From CAISCU01 sp943361925 (GTDB taxonomy: Bacteria; Bacteroidota; Bacteroidia; UKL13-3): 64,000 bases of DNA. Below, piece after piece: positions 25,263 through 34,198 of this stretch. The stretch spans positions 1 through 64,000 of the forward strand of contig CALRIT020000021.1 in the NCBI GenBank assembly GCA_943361925.1, read 5' to 3'. The notes below the pieces were generated by a model. The model had not been told where the DNA came from, did no database searches, and was given only the letters and a program-made list of their open reading frames with translations. Position 1 is the stretch's first letter. Each line of letters begins with the position of its first letter. The position numbers and the translations under genes are program-made.

Positions 25263-25967
25263 ATGAAAAAGAATTTTACCGGCATAGTTTTATCAATATT
25301 ATTAATTACTTCTTTGGCTTTTAAAAGCAAGGAAAAATTAGAATTTAACCCCAAACTAACAGCTTATTGCAAAGCAATTCCCAGTAAATTCAATGATATT
25401 CCAAGTGAAAGAAAATCAGAATTAAAAGAAATAGCAAATTTCATTCTTGAACAGAAAAAACAACATCTTCCTTCTAACTTACTTTTCGTTTGTACAAGCA
25501 ATTCTCGTAGAAGTCATATGGCACAGGTTTGGGCACAAATTGCTTCTTATTATTATGGGATCGATAGTGTGTTTACCTTTTCTGGTGGTACAGAACAAAC
25601 ACGAGTAAATATCAATGCTATTGTGGCTTTTCAACGTGCCGGTATCGAAATTTATTCAAATAACCAGGGTGATAATCCATTAAGATATGTTCGTATTGGA
25701 GATAAGTGGAATCCATGGGTAATTTTCTCCAAAAAATATACAGATGCTACCAATCCTAAAACAAACTTCGCTGCAATAATGGTTTGTGCCGAAGCCGATA
25801 AAGCTTGTCCTTTTGTAGAAGGTGCTGATTTAAGAATTGGCTTGCCTTATCAAGATCCTAAAGAGTTTGACAATTCTCCATTAAAGGCTGCTAAGTATGA
25901 TGAGAGATGTAAACAAATAGCAACTGAAATGTTCTTTGTGATGGATATCGTTTCAAAAAGTAAATAG
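25263..25967 (+). CDS. Exported LMW protein-tyrosine-phosphatase-like protein
   Basis: A 234-residue protein of the low-molecular-weight tyrosine phosphatase / arsenate reductase superfamily. The phosphate-binding loop is C-x5-R-S (Cys77 to Arg83, CTSNSRRS). An N-terminal hydrophobic stretch (about 5-20) preceded by two lysines looks like a signal peptide or anchor, which is unusual because LMW-PTPs are normally cytoplasmic. A family-specific segment around VCAEADKACPF may hold extra cysteines with a redox role. The substrate is unknown. Upstream and downstream genes are not clearly linked. Confidence 0.78.
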   Translation: MKKNFTGIVLSILLITSLAFKSKEKLEFNPKLTAYCKAIPSKFNDIPSERKSELKEIANFILEQKKQHLPSNLLFVCTSNSRRSHMAQVWAQIASYYYGIDSVFTFSGGTEQTRVNINAIVAFQRAGIEIYSNNQGDNPLRYVRIGDKWNPWVIFSKKYTDATNPKTNFAAIMVCAEADKACPFVEGADLRIGLPYQDPKEFDNSPLKAAKYDERCKQIATEMFFVMDIVSKSK

Positions 25968-26079
25968 GCTTGATGATATAGTTTAATCGATAAAGTTAAA
26001 TGCTGATTTAGTGGCTAGGTTTTAATTTTTTTTCGATTGATTTTTAATAACGATTTCAATTAAATTAAAGCTATCCTGA

Positions 26080-27366
26080 ATGATACAAAAAATCATATTT
26101 ATTCTTGCTTTTGGGGGTTTATTCATAATGAATTCCAAATGCTATGCAACGAATATTGATTCTTTGTTTTTGTCGAAACCCAAACTTAAACCCTACCAAA
26201 TTAAATCAATGGAAGGGCGCTCCTTTTTGTATGGAATTGTGAATGCTCCCGCTTACATAAGAAAGTTTTTGTTTCCTGTAAATACTGCTCCTTCAGCCTT
26301 GAAGAATTATTTCGAAAAGCAAAAAGTGGCTAACAAAAACTTACCTGTTGTTAATCCCAATGATACCAATCAGGTTTTAATAAACATTGTTGGTGATATC
26401 ATGTGGATTCGAAACAATTGGCTTGATTTTATGGATACTGCAGTTCAGTGTAAAATCAATCAGAGCGATTTGTTTATTGGTAATTTGGAAACAATTATCG
26501 ATACTACTAAAGACATCAATAAATTTTGGTTTGATTATAGAACTTATAATTCTGATAAGAACCTGATTCATTTTTTACCTCCAAATAAAACTATGCTTTC
26601 GCTAGCAAATAATCATAGTTTAGACAAAGGTTTTGGGTCACTTTTAAATACAAAACGACTATTAAATAATCGTGCAATTTTAAACAATGGTGTTAAAGAT
26701 ATAGATGGTAAAATGTACACATCATTTACTTCAAAAGGAATTAAAATTGGCTTTTATGCTTGTGCATGGGGAGTAAATAATCCGAAGGCAAAAGATCAGG
26801 ATAAACTTCACATCCAAAGTGGAATTGCGCCTTATAATATTAGTTCTTCAATTCAAATTCAGGAGATTCAACAAGCACTTCAACAAATGCATAAGGATGG
26901 AATTGAATTTAAGATTATCTCAATGCATTGGGGATATGAATATGAGTTTTATCCAAGAGATGTTGTCATGAAACTGGCACATCAAATTGCACAGGCCGGA
27001 GCCAATTTAATCATTGGTACACATCCGCATGTTTTTCAAGGTTCTGAAATTATTCTTACCAATAAAAATAACCTTGATTCCACTTCACATACAACATTGG
27101 TTAATTATTCACTTGGTAATTTTTGTACAAGTATGTACAGCTTAGAAACGCGTTTAGGCGTGATTGAAACACTCAGATTACAAAGAAATTCTTCCGGTAA
27201 AATTGAATTTTCTCAACCGGAATTCAACTTCGTTTACAATGTTCCTCATAAAGGAAAACAAAAAAGGAAACTGCTTTTTTTAGACGATTACATCATTAGA
27301 TATCCTAAAAAAGCCAATCAAGATTTTATCAAACGGGTGAGGGAAATTAAAGAAATTTTTCCGTAA
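26080..27366 (+). CDS. CapA-family protein (PGA_cap metallophosphoesterase fold)
   Basis: A 428-residue protein with an N-terminal signal peptide (about 1-23). The CapA/PGA_cap domain (about 105-400) shows VGDIMW, IGNLET, SLANNHSLDKG, SMHWGYEYEF, IIGTHPHVFQGSE and NYSLGNF, all standard metal-binding or structural blocks. CapA acts in poly-gamma-glutamate capsule synthesis in bacilli; in Bacteroidota its role is unknown. It stands alone, convergent with tgt, with a palindromic repeat just after its stop. Confidence 0.87.
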   Translation: MIQKIIFILAFGGLFIMNSKCYATNIDSLFLSKPKLKPYQIKSMEGRSFLYGIVNAPAYIRKFLFPVNTAPSALKNYFEKQKVANKNLPVVNPNDTNQVLINIVGDIMWIRNNWLDFMDTAVQCKINQSDLFIGNLETIIDTTKDINKFWFDYRTYNSDKNLIHFLPPNKTMLSLANNHSLDKGFGSLLNTKRLLNNRAILNNGVKDIDGKMYTSFTSKGIKIGFYACAWGVNNPKAKDQDKLHIQSGIAPYNISSSIQIQEIQQALQQMHKDGIEFKIISMHWGYEYEFYPRDVVMKLAHQIAQAGANLIIGTHPHVFQGSEIILTNKNNLDSTSHTTLVNYSLGNFCTSMYSLETRLGVIETLRLQRNSSGKIEFSQPEFNFVYNVPHKGKQKRKLLFLDDYIIRYPKKANQDFIKRVREIKEIFP

Positions 27367-27392
27367 CCATGGGCTAAAGCCCGGGGCTATGG
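27367..27392. repeat. Palindromic repeat, GGGCTAAAGCCC core
   Basis: CCAT and ATGG enclose the inner palindrome GGGCT-AA-AGCCC. It lies between two convergent genes and is related to the elements at 9568, 32373, 32547, 32613 and 48571. Confidence 0.75.
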
Positions 27393-27399
27393 ATGGTCA

Positions 27400-28527
27400 T
27401 TACAATCTCCTTGTAATTTTCTCCAAAATCTCTTTTTTCCAAACCATAAAATCACCTTCTAAGATGTGTTTTCTGGCTTCCTGACTCAACCAAACATAAA
27501 AGCTTAAGTTCTGAATACTTGCGATAGTTGCGCCTAACATCTCATTACATTTAATCAGGTGTTTTACATAAGCCTTAGAGTAATCAGGAGTAAAGATTGG
27601 ATCCAATGGAGAATAATCCAGTTTCCATCTTTCGTTTTTGATATTGATGATGCCTTCTGATGTGAAAATAAATCCATGACGCGCATTTCTGGTTGGCATC
27701 ACACAATCGAACATATCTACACCAAGCGCAATACTTTCCAAAATATTTTCCGGTGTACCAACTCCCATTAAATAACGAGGTTTATCATATGGTAAAATAT
27801 CACAAACTAGGTCTGTCATTTCATACATTTGTTCAGCCGGTTCACCTACGCTTAGTCCACCAATTGCATTGCCGTCCATTCCTTGATCGGCTGCATATTG
27901 CGCAGATTCTTTTCTCAATTCAGGATAAACACTTCCTTGTACAATTGGAAACAAACTTTGGTAATGGTCGTATAAAGCTTCGGTTTCATTGTAACGTTTG
28001 ATACACCTACTTAACCAACGATGTGTTAAATGCATCGATTTTCTTGCATAGTTGATATCGCAAGGGTAGGGTGGACATTCATCAAAAGCCATAAAAATAT
28101 CAGCACCAATGGTTCTTTGAATATCGGTAGCATCTTCAGGTGAAAGAAATATTTTGGCTCCATCTAAATGAGAGCGAAATGAAACGCCTTCTTCTTTTAT
28201 TTTTCTGATTTCACTCAGACTGAAAACCTGGTAACCACCGCTGTCTGTAAGCATGGGGCGGTCCCAGTTCATAAATTTATGTACACCACCTGCTTTGCTT
28301 ATTACTTCCAAACCCGGACGTAAATAAACATGGTAAGTATTTGCTAATATAATTTGTGCTTTTACTCGTTCAGCTAAATCTTTTTGAGAAACTGATTTTA
28401 CAGTAGCTTGAGTGCCAACCGGCATAAAAATTGGGGTATTTATCGGACCTCTTGAGGTTTCAATAACACCCGCTCTGGCTTTTGAGGCAGCATCTTTCGA
28501 CTGAATTGTAAATTTCATGAACGGCAA
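27400..28527 (-). CDS. tgt: tRNA-guanine transglycosylase (queuine tRNA-ribosyltransferase)
   Basis: Exchanges guanine-34 for preQ1 in tRNAs with GUN anticodons. The 375-residue protein shows GVIETSRGPINTPIFMPVGT at the start, the nucleophile region DSGGYQVFSL, FMAFDECPPYP, GGLSVGEP, YLMGVGTPENI, and the zinc-binding site later in DMFDCVMPTRNARHG and the C-terminal region. The start at 28527 gives the family's normal N-terminus. Confidence 0.96.
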   Translation of the reverse strand: MPFMKFTIQSKDAASKARAGVIETSRGPINTPIFMPVGTQATVKSVSQKDLAERVKAQIILANTYHVYLRPGLEVISKAGGVHKFMNWDRPMLTDSGGYQVFSLSEIRKIKEEGVSFRSHLDGAKIFLSPEDATDIQRTIGADIFMAFDECPPYPCDINYARKSMHLTHRWLSRCIKRYNETEALYDHYQSLFPIVQGSVYPELRKESAQYAADQGMDGNAIGGLSVGEPAEQMYEMTDLVCDILPYDKPRYLMGVGTPENILESIALGVDMFDCVMPTRNARHGFIFTSEGIINIKNERWKLDYSPLDPIFTPDYSKAYVKHLIKCNEMLGATIASIQNLSFYVWLSQEARKHILEGDFMVWKKEILEKITRRL

Positions 28528-28590
28528 AGGTAAAAAACTGAGTGGAACCTACAAGTACATAAACACAACAATGAATCAAAGCAAATCTAT

Positions 28591-28598
28591 TACATTTG
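28591..28598 (+). promoter_or_regulatory. -7 box of the thioesterase-like gene
   Basis: TACATTTG is an exact TAnnTTTG box with three bases before the ATG at 28602. This places transcription start at or next to the start codon. No clear -33 element. Confidence 0.4.
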
Positions 28599-28601
28599 GG
28601 C

Positions 28602-29030
28602 ATGCATATTATTGATTTGCCATTTAATCAACTCATTGGTTTAAGTGTATCAGATAATCCTGAGTATTTCTTGATGTTAACCAATGATAACAAGTATACG
28701 AACCATGTTCAAACGGTTCACGCTGCTGCACTTTTTGCTTTGGCTGAAGGAACTTGTGGTCACTTTTTGCTAACAAAATTCGATGGTATAGAAGGTGATG
28801 TTTTTCCTTTGCTCAGGAAATCGGAAGTGAAATACAAGAAACCTGCAATCGGAAAAATTTATTCAAAGGTGCAACTGGTGAATGATACAATTGAATCATT
28901 TACAGCAAATTTTATTGAAAAGTCGAGGGCTTTGATGCTTTTAAAGGTTGAATTATTTGATAAAAATGGTGTTCTGGTTTTTCAAGGTGATTTTGAGTGG
29001 TTTGTAAGCAAAGTCACTAATTCACAATAA
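28602..29030 (+). CDS. Hotdog-fold thioesterase-like protein (DUF4442 type)
   Basis: A 142-residue protein with a hotdog-like pattern: the helix segment QTVHAAALFALAEGTCGHFLL resembles the core helix of the YiiD_C/DUF4442 group, followed by strands KYKKPAIGKIYSKVQL and VELFDKNGVLVFQGDFEW. The family probably acts on acyl-CoA or acyl-ACP, but this is not shown. Start taken as the ATG at 28602 just after a -7 box; a TTG at 28596 precedes it. A modest hairpin (29031-29056) follows the stop. Confidence 0.7.
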   Translation: MHIIDLPFNQLIGLSVSDNPEYFLMLTNDNKYTNHVQTVHAAALFALAEGTCGHFLLTKFDGIEGDVFPLLRKSEVKYKKPAIGKIYSKVQLVNDTIESFTANFIEKSRALMLLKVELFDKNGVLVFQGDFEWFVSKVTNSQ

Positions 29031-29122
29031 TTCTGAAAAACACAGATATTTCAGAAAATCAATTCTTTTAAACAATAGTTTGGCAAATAATTTGCTATAG
29101 TTGATACTTGCAGTTCCAAATC

Positions 29123-30217
29123 ATGAGAGATTTTTTCAGCTTAGGCATAATAGATAAATACATACTTAAAAAGTACTTGCAGACCTTTTTTTACTCGGTT
29201 TTGCTTTTTACTTTGATTGCTATCTTTATTGATATCAGTGAGAAAATTGATGATTTTATTAAACGTAAGCCTCCTTTAAGTGTGCTTATTTTTGATTACT
29301 ATATTTTTTTCATTCCCTATTTTATGGGATTGTTTAGCTCTGTATTTGTATTTTTAAGTACACTTTTTTTTAATTCCAAACTGGCTCAGAATACCGAAAT
29401 TATTGCCATTCTAAACAGTGGTTTAAAATATCCAAGATTTTTAAAGCCTTATATGATTGGAGCCTTTGTATTGTTTGTTGTTTTTTTAATTCTCAATACT
29501 CAGGTTTTGCCTTATTGTGATAAATACAGATTAAAGTTTGAAGATGATTGGATTCACGACCATGTTCAAACACAGAATAACAATATCTTTAATATGTTGG
29601 ATGAAGACAATATCATTCACATGGAATCTTTTAATTATGAAGACAGTGTTGGTTTTAACTTTACATTGGAATCTTTAAAAGATGGCAAACTAGTTGAAAG
29701 AACTTTTGCAAACAGATTGTTGTGGAACAAAGAAAAATCGTGCTGGACATTTGAAGGTTATACACGCAGACTTTTTGATGGTGAACGTGAGTATTTAATC
29801 AAAGGAATTACAATGGACACTGTGCTGAAAATTAGTCCTGATGAGTTCATTGTGAAAACCAATTATGTATCATCAATGACCAATCCTGAGCTCACAGAAT
29901 ACATCAGAAAAGAAACTGAAAAAGGAAATCCTAAAGTGAGTAAATACAAAGTAGAATTGTATAAACGAACAATGGTTCCGGTGGCATTTTTTGTACTTAC
30001 ATTATTGGCAGTTGCGGTTTCATCAAGAAAAAGCAGAGGAGGAACAGGCTTTCATTTGGGTATAGGAATTGGAATCACATTTTCGTATTTATTGGTGATT
30101 CAAATCTTTAGTACCATGGGAAATTCCGGTGTGATTGCTCCAACATTGGCAGTTTGGATACCAACAATTGTTTTCTTTTTAATTGCTTTGTACTTATTAA
30201 AAACAGCACCAAAATAG
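29123..30217 (+). CDS. LptF/LptG-family permease
   Basis: A 364-residue inner-membrane subunit of the lipopolysaccharide export ABC transporter type. It has an N-terminal group of membrane segments (about 13-35, 50-75 and 95-120), a periplasmic jellyroll region (about 125-265) and a C-terminal group (about 270-360). The sequence IDKYILKKYLQTFFYSVLLFT is typical of LptF/G. Only one permease gene is present here, as is common in this phylum, where the partner lies elsewhere. Start taken as the ATG at 29123. One base separates it from the EamA transporter gene. Confidence 0.9.
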   Translation: MRDFFSLGIIDKYILKKYLQTFFYSVLLFTLIAIFIDISEKIDDFIKRKPPLSVLIFDYYIFFIPYFMGLFSSVFVFLSTLFFNSKLAQNTEIIAILNSGLKYPRFLKPYMIGAFVLFVVFLILNTQVLPYCDKYRLKFEDDWIHDHVQTQNNNIFNMLDEDNIIHMESFNYEDSVGFNFTLESLKDGKLVERTFANRLLWNKEKSCWTFEGYTRRLFDGEREYLIKGITMDTVLKISPDEFIVKTNYVSSMTNPELTEYIRKETEKGNPKVSKYKVELYKRTMVPVAFFVLTLLAVAVSSRKSRGGTGFHLGIGIGITFSYLLVIQIFSTMGNSGVIAPTLAVWIPTIVFFLIALYLLKTAPK

Positions 30218-30218
30218 T

Positions 30219-31127
30219 TTGAAGTTTAATAAGTATCTCGTCCTTCATTTTATTATTCTCCTTTGGGGATTTACACCAGTTTTAGGAAAGTTAATTACTT
30301 TACCTGCAATTGAATTGGTTTGGTGGCGATTGTTGTTTTCATTACTCAGTTTATATGTTTATGCAAGGTATAAAGGCGTTTCATTTCGATTGCCCTTAAA
30401 AAACATTCTTCCTTTATTGGGATGGGGAACTGTTGTTGGAGCGCATTGGTATTTCTTTTATCATGCCATCAAAGTTTCAAATGTTTCTGTTGCTATGATG
30501 GGATTTAGCAGCATTACCTTATTTGCTAGTTTATTACAACCCTTGTTATTAAAGAAGAAATTCTTTTGGGGTGATTTGATTTATGGCTTGGTAATTATGA
30601 TTGGTCTTTGGATAGTAACAGCTGCTGAAACAGTTTATTTCTCAGGTATAATTTTCGGAATATTAGCTGCATTTTTAGGCGCTTTGTTTGGCGTTTATAA
30701 TGGTAGTTTAATCAACAGATATGATTCAGCCCAAATAACATTGTTTGAGTTTTTAGGTGCCTTTGTTTTAATGACAGGTGTAAGTTTTTATGAACTTTTT
30801 GATGCAGGTTTGCCTTTTAGCTTATTACCATTTTCATTTCTCGATACCAATAATTTAATTTTCTTGTTGATATTAAGTATCGTTTGTACAACATTGGCAT
30901 TTACTTTAAGTGTTGAAATTCTCAAGAAAATTGACCCATTAACAGTCATCATCACCAATAACCTGGAACCAATTTATGGTGTTGTGTTTTCGGTTTTGTT
31001 ATTCAAGGATTCAGAAATTATGTCGGGGCCATTTTATATAGGAGCAGGAATTTTATTGATTTCTATATTTAGTTATCCATTCATCAAACGAAAACTTCAA
31101 GAAAAAGTAAAGCCTGTTATAGACTAA
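30219..31127 (+). CDS. EamA/DMT-family transporter
   Basis: A 302-residue protein with ten predicted membrane segments in two EamA repeats (about 8-130 and 140-290), matching drug/metabolite transporters. The opening LLWGFTPVLGKL and the second-repeat ending SLEPIYG-like (here NNLEPIYGVVFSVLLF) are typical. Substrate unknown. It starts with TTG one base after the LptF/G-like gene stop and has no nearby ATG, so it is co-transcribed with it. Confidence 0.88.
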   Translation: MKFNKYLVLHFIILLWGFTPVLGKLITLPAIELVWWRLLFSLLSLYVYARYKGVSFRLPLKNILPLLGWGTVVGAHWYFFYHAIKVSNVSVAMMGFSSITLFASLLQPLLLKKKFFWGDLIYGLVIMIGLWIVTAAETVYFSGIIFGILAAFLGALFGVYNGSLINRYDSAQITLFEFLGAFVLMTGVSFYELFDAGLPFSLLPFSFLDTNNLIFLLILSIVCTTLAFTLSVEILKKIDPLTVIITNNLEPIYGVVFSVLLFKDSEIMSGPFYIGAGILLISIFSYPFIKRKLQEKVKPVID

Positions 31128-31140
31128 TCTGAACAGGCTT
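31110..31140. terminator. Possible bidirectional terminator
   Basis: AAGCCTGTT (31110-31118) pairs perfectly with AACAGGCTT (31132-31140), spanning the end of the EamA gene and lying before the convergent aminotransferase stop. There is no strong T run on the plus strand, so efficiency is doubtful. Confidence 0.45.
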
Positions 31141-31165
31141 AGAAATGGGATTAATTACTTCAGAA

Positions 31166-32356
31166 TTAACTCAATTTATCCAAAGCAAGTTTAATTCTCT
31201 CACAAGCTTCAACCAATTTTTCATCTGATGTTGCATAACTAATTCTGATACAATTATCATCACCAAAAGCCTCACCGGTAACCATTGAAACGTAAACTGT
31301 ATTGAGGACATACATGCATAAATCAGTAGCAGTATGCATCACTTCACCATTGTATTGTTTACCTAAAAAATTACTGATATCAGGAAAGAAATAAAATGCT
31401 CCTTCTGGGTCATTAATTTTTATTCCATTGATTTTACTTAATCCATCAAACATAATTTGTTTCCTTCTTTTAAAGGCTTTTACCATCTCGTAACTAGGAG
31501 TTAAATCGCCGGTTAGAGCAGCTACAGCGGCTTTCTGACTAATTCCACTTGTAGCAGAAGTAAACTGACCCTGAATTTTTTCGCAGGCAATAGCAATCTC
31601 TTTTGGAGCACCTAAATAACCCAATCTCCAGCCTGTCATGGCAAAACCTTTTGATAAACCATTGATAGTAATTGTTCTGTTTATCATGCCCGGAAAACTT
31701 CCAATACTTACATGCTTTCCAACAAAATTAATGAACTCATAAATCTCATCAGCGATAATAAATATTTCAGGAAACTTATTGAATACATCAACCAAAGAAG
31801 CCAATTCTGTTTCACTAAAAACAGAACCTGTAGGATTACATGGTGATGAGAAAATAAAGGCTTTTGATTTAGGTGTAATGGCTGCTTCTAATTGTGAAGC
31901 AGTGATTTTAAAATCGTTCTCAATTGTACCTTTTATAAATACAGGAACTCCACCAACTAATTTTACCATTTCAGAATAACTCACCCAATATGGCGTTGGA
32001 ATAAGCACTTCATCTCCCGGATTGATAATTGCCATAATGGTATTCATGATAGCATGTTTAGCTCCGGTACCAACTACAATTTGGTCGACATTATAATTCA
32101 GATTGTTTTGTGTTTTGAATTTTTGAGAAATTGCTTCTCTTAATTCAGGAATACCTGCAACAGGAGTATAATAAGAGAAATTATTATCAATAGCTGATTT
32201 TGCTGCTTCTTTGATATGTTCGGGTGTTGCAAAATCGGGTTCGCCTAAGCTTAAACTAATTACGTTATGACCCAATGCTGCTAATTCTCTCGATTTTTTC
32301 GCCATGGCAATGGTTTGTGGCTCATTGATTACATGGACTCTATCTGCTAAATTCAT
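31166..32356 (-). CDS. PLP-dependent aminotransferase (aspartate aminotransferase-like)
   Basis: A 396-residue fold-type I aminotransferase. It has SLGEPDFATPEHIKEAA (substrate-binding start), YTPVAGIPELREAI, GTGAKHAI, SPCNPTGS with the Asn that contacts PLP, ADEIYE, and the lysine motif NGLSKGFAMTGWRLGY. This matches the class Ib aspartate aminotransferases; prephenate or other 2-oxo acids may also be used. On the minus strand a -7-like box, TACATTCG, ends four bases before the ATG, and a palindromic repeat occupies the region just upstream. Confidence 0.9.
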   Translation of the reverse strand: MNLADRVHVINEPQTIAMAKKSRELAALGHNVISLSLGEPDFATPEHIKEAAKSAIDNNFSYYTPVAGIPELREAISQKFKTQNNLNYNVDQIVVGTGAKHAIMNTIMAIINPGDEVLIPTPYWVSYSEMVKLVGGVPVFIKGTIENDFKITASQLEAAITPKSKAFIFSSPCNPTGSVFSETELASLVDVFNKFPEIFIIADEIYEFINFVGKHVSIGSFPGMINRTITINGLSKGFAMTGWRLGYLGAPKEIAIACEKIQGQFTSATSGISQKAAVAALTGDLTPSYEMVKAFKRRKQIMFDGLSKINGIKINDPEGAFYFFPDISNFLGKQYNGEVMHTATDLCMYVLNTVYVSMVTGEAFGDDNCIRISYATSDEKLVEACERIKLALDKLS

Positions 32357-32372
32357 GGGGCGAATGTATTTA

Positions 32373-32417
32373 TTTTTTTTAATAGCCCGAGGTTTAAACC
32401 CGGGTTATTAAAAAAAA
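32373..32417. repeat. Palindromic repeat with T8/A8 flanks
   Basis: T8-AATAGCCCG pairs with CGGGTTATT-A8, a 17-bp stem with one G-U pair, around GGTTTAAACC. It has the form of a bidirectional terminator but lies directly upstream of the aminotransferase start, where promoter elements would be expected. Confidence 0.75.
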
Positions 32418-32546
32418 TGTGTTGGGAACAATCATGCAAAAAATTGGAAAACCAATCATTTTAATTATCCTACATGCTGAATCAACGGAGCATTTAAATA
32501 TCTTAGGGAAATATAAAAATTCCACATCCCAATAAAATCGTGTTGG

Positions 32547-32589
32547 TTCCTCAATTGCCATGCGGCTTCAGTCCATGGAAAATGAGGAA
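32547..32589. repeat. Palindromic repeat, CGGCTTCAGT core
   Basis: Outer arms TTCCTCA and TGAGGAA, inner arms CCATG and CATGG, around CGGCTTCAG. The 17 bases before it (ATCCCAATAAAATCGTG) recur with few changes before the element at 48571, so the repeat unit is larger than the hairpin. Confidence 0.75.
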
Positions 32590-32612
32590 TTGAAAAAATG
32601 TTTCTGTCAATA

Positions 32613-32635
32613 GCCCTGGGCTTCAGCTCAGGGGC
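32613..32635. repeat. Palindromic repeat, GGGCTTCAGCT core
   Basis: GCCCTG and CAGGGGC with a one-base bulge surround GGCTTCAGCT. An A-rich run follows. It lies only 24 bases after the previous element, in the same orientation. Confidence 0.7.
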
Positions 32636-32858
32636 AAAAAAAAATGATTGATACCAATTTTTTATCCTTGATAATATTGCTCAAATCAATAAATCATAAA
32701 CGCAATTTGCATAATCTGCAAATATGGAAACTCACTGACCTGAAAAATTCATAAAGTGGGAATCTATGCAAGCTTTGGCAAAAGCAGACCACAAAGCAAT
32801 TGGTGTAGCTTTTCTGATTGCTCCACCTTTGTATCATCAAATCAAACAAAAAAAAATT

Positions 32859-33971
32859 ATGAAAAGCTTCAACATGTTAAAATCAATTTTATTTGGATTA
32901 TTACTTTTAGTTTCTCAATTGAATGCAGTTGCTCAAACTAAAAAGCCAACATTAACTGTATTAAACATCGATACCAAAGGATTTTCTCTTGATGCTGTGC
33001 AAATGGGAAATCTAGTAAGACTTGAAATGGAACGTCTGGATAAATATGATGTAACTGATAAATACGATATCAATTATTTGATAGAAAAAAATCAGTTGAA
33101 CGTGAACAATTGTTATGGCAAAATTTGTCTGGTTGAAATTGGTGAAAAAGTGAATTCTGATTTTATGTTTACAGGTAGTGTTGAAACCTATCCGGGTAAT
33201 ACCATTTTTACTTTTAGGTTGATAAATGTAAAAGAAAAAACCATTGAAAAAACACATGTAATGGAGTTTCTAAATTTCCCTGAAGAAATTCAATCAATGG
33301 TTTCAATTGCTATCAAAAAGATGTATGGCTTACCTGTAAATGAAGAACTATTGATTCATTTAACCAAAAAGAATGATTTCGAAAATACCATCAACAACCC
33401 CAATAAAAATATTGTGAATTTATCTGGACCACGTTTTGGTTACACTTATTCTTTTGGTGCTGATGCCAATATCCTTCAAAAATCAGAATTGGATGGTGGA
33501 TTTGAAGCTTATCCTGCTATGTTCCAGTTTGGATATCAGTTCGAAAAACAATATTTAAATGAGGGTAATTTTCAGGCTTTGTTTGAATTCATTCCAATGG
33601 TTACCGGTATCGATCAACAAATGATTATTCCAAGTTTTACATTTTTGAATGGTTTTAGAAATAACAATTCAGGATGGGAGATCGCTATTGGTCCAACCAT
33701 TTCAACAACAACTAAATTAAAAGGTGCTGAATACAATGGTAAATTTTATACCCAATCAGAATTAGACCTTTTGGGAATAAAAGATTTACAGGTTAAAAGC
33801 AGGTTAGATAGCAGAGGAGATTTTGCATTTACATCAGCTTTAGTAGTTGCAGTTGGTAAAACAATTAAATCAGGTAAAATGAATATTCCACTTAATTTAT
33901 ATGCAACCATTCCTACCAAAGATGGCTTTAGAATTGGATTGTCGGTAGGTTATAATTCAAAACGCAGATAA
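32859..33971 (+). CDS. Exported CsgG/FlgO-like protein with C-terminal barrel
   Basis: A 370-residue protein with a signal peptide (about 1-25, cleaved after AVA-Q). Residues 30-145 look like a FlgO/CsgG-type alpha/beta domain: TLTVLNIDTKGFSLD, VRLEMERLDKYDVTDKYDI, then DFMFTGSVE and TFRLINVKEKTIEKT. The C-terminal half is beta-rich with glycine and aromatic residues, ending in GLSVGYNSKR, as in outer-membrane barrels. Function is unknown. Start chosen as the ATG at 32859; the frame is open further upstream to a TTG/ATG region at 32766 that lacks signal-peptide character. Confidence 0.65.
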   Translation: MKSFNMLKSILFGLLLLVSQLNAVAQTKKPTLTVLNIDTKGFSLDAVQMGNLVRLEMERLDKYDVTDKYDINYLIEKNQLNVNNCYGKICLVEIGEKVNSDFMFTGSVETYPGNTIFTFRLINVKEKTIEKTHVMEFLNFPEEIQSMVSIAIKKMYGLPVNEELLIHLTKKNDFENTINNPNKNIVNLSGPRFGYTYSFGADANILQKSELDGGFEAYPAMFQFGYQFEKQYLNEGNFQALFEFIPMVTGIDQQMIIPSFTFLNGFRNNNSGWEIAIGPTISTTTKLKGAEYNGKFYTQSELDLLGIKDLQVKSRLDSRGDFAFTSALVVAVGKTIKSGKMNIPLNLYATIPTKDGFRIGLSVGYNSKRR

Positions 33972-33995
33972 TACTTGATTTGAGAAAAAATATTG

Positions 33996-34024
33996 GGTAG
34001 GGATTCATTTCTCTACCTTTTTTT
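33996..34024 (+). terminator. Intrinsic terminator after the CsgG/FlgO-like gene
   Basis: GGTAGGGA (33996-34003) pairs with TCTCTACC (34010-34017, one G-U pair) around a six-base loop and is followed by seven T. Confidence 0.87.
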
Positions 34025-34198
34025 GTTTGATAAGCAGTCAAACTTTCTGAATTTTAAAAAACGAAATTCGTTTTGTGGCCAAAATTGCATATCAAACCAA
34101 AAAAATTAAAAGAAAAAAGACAATTTTTCCTAAAAACTCAATTGGATTGATACTTGACGGAATAGGGTATACAATAGAAACAATTAATACTAAAATAT

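Larger units (their letters stand above)
32418..32858. other. Repeat-rich intergenic region
   Basis: Between the aminotransferase and the gene at 32859. It holds two more palindromic repeats (32547-32589 and 32613-32635). A reading frame open from 32766 is probably the untranslated leader of the next gene. CACCTTTG near 32835-32842 may be its -7 box. Confidence 0.55.

Noticed and set aside
32766..32858. 31-codon N-terminal extension of the CsgG/FlgO-like gene
   Set aside because: It would bury a standard signal peptide inside the protein. The internal ATG at 32859 is far more likely.
34150..34175. TTGACG and TATACAAT before clpB as a sigma-70 type promoter
   Set aside because: Only eight bases separate them, too short for that class, and Bacteroidota use a different consensus.
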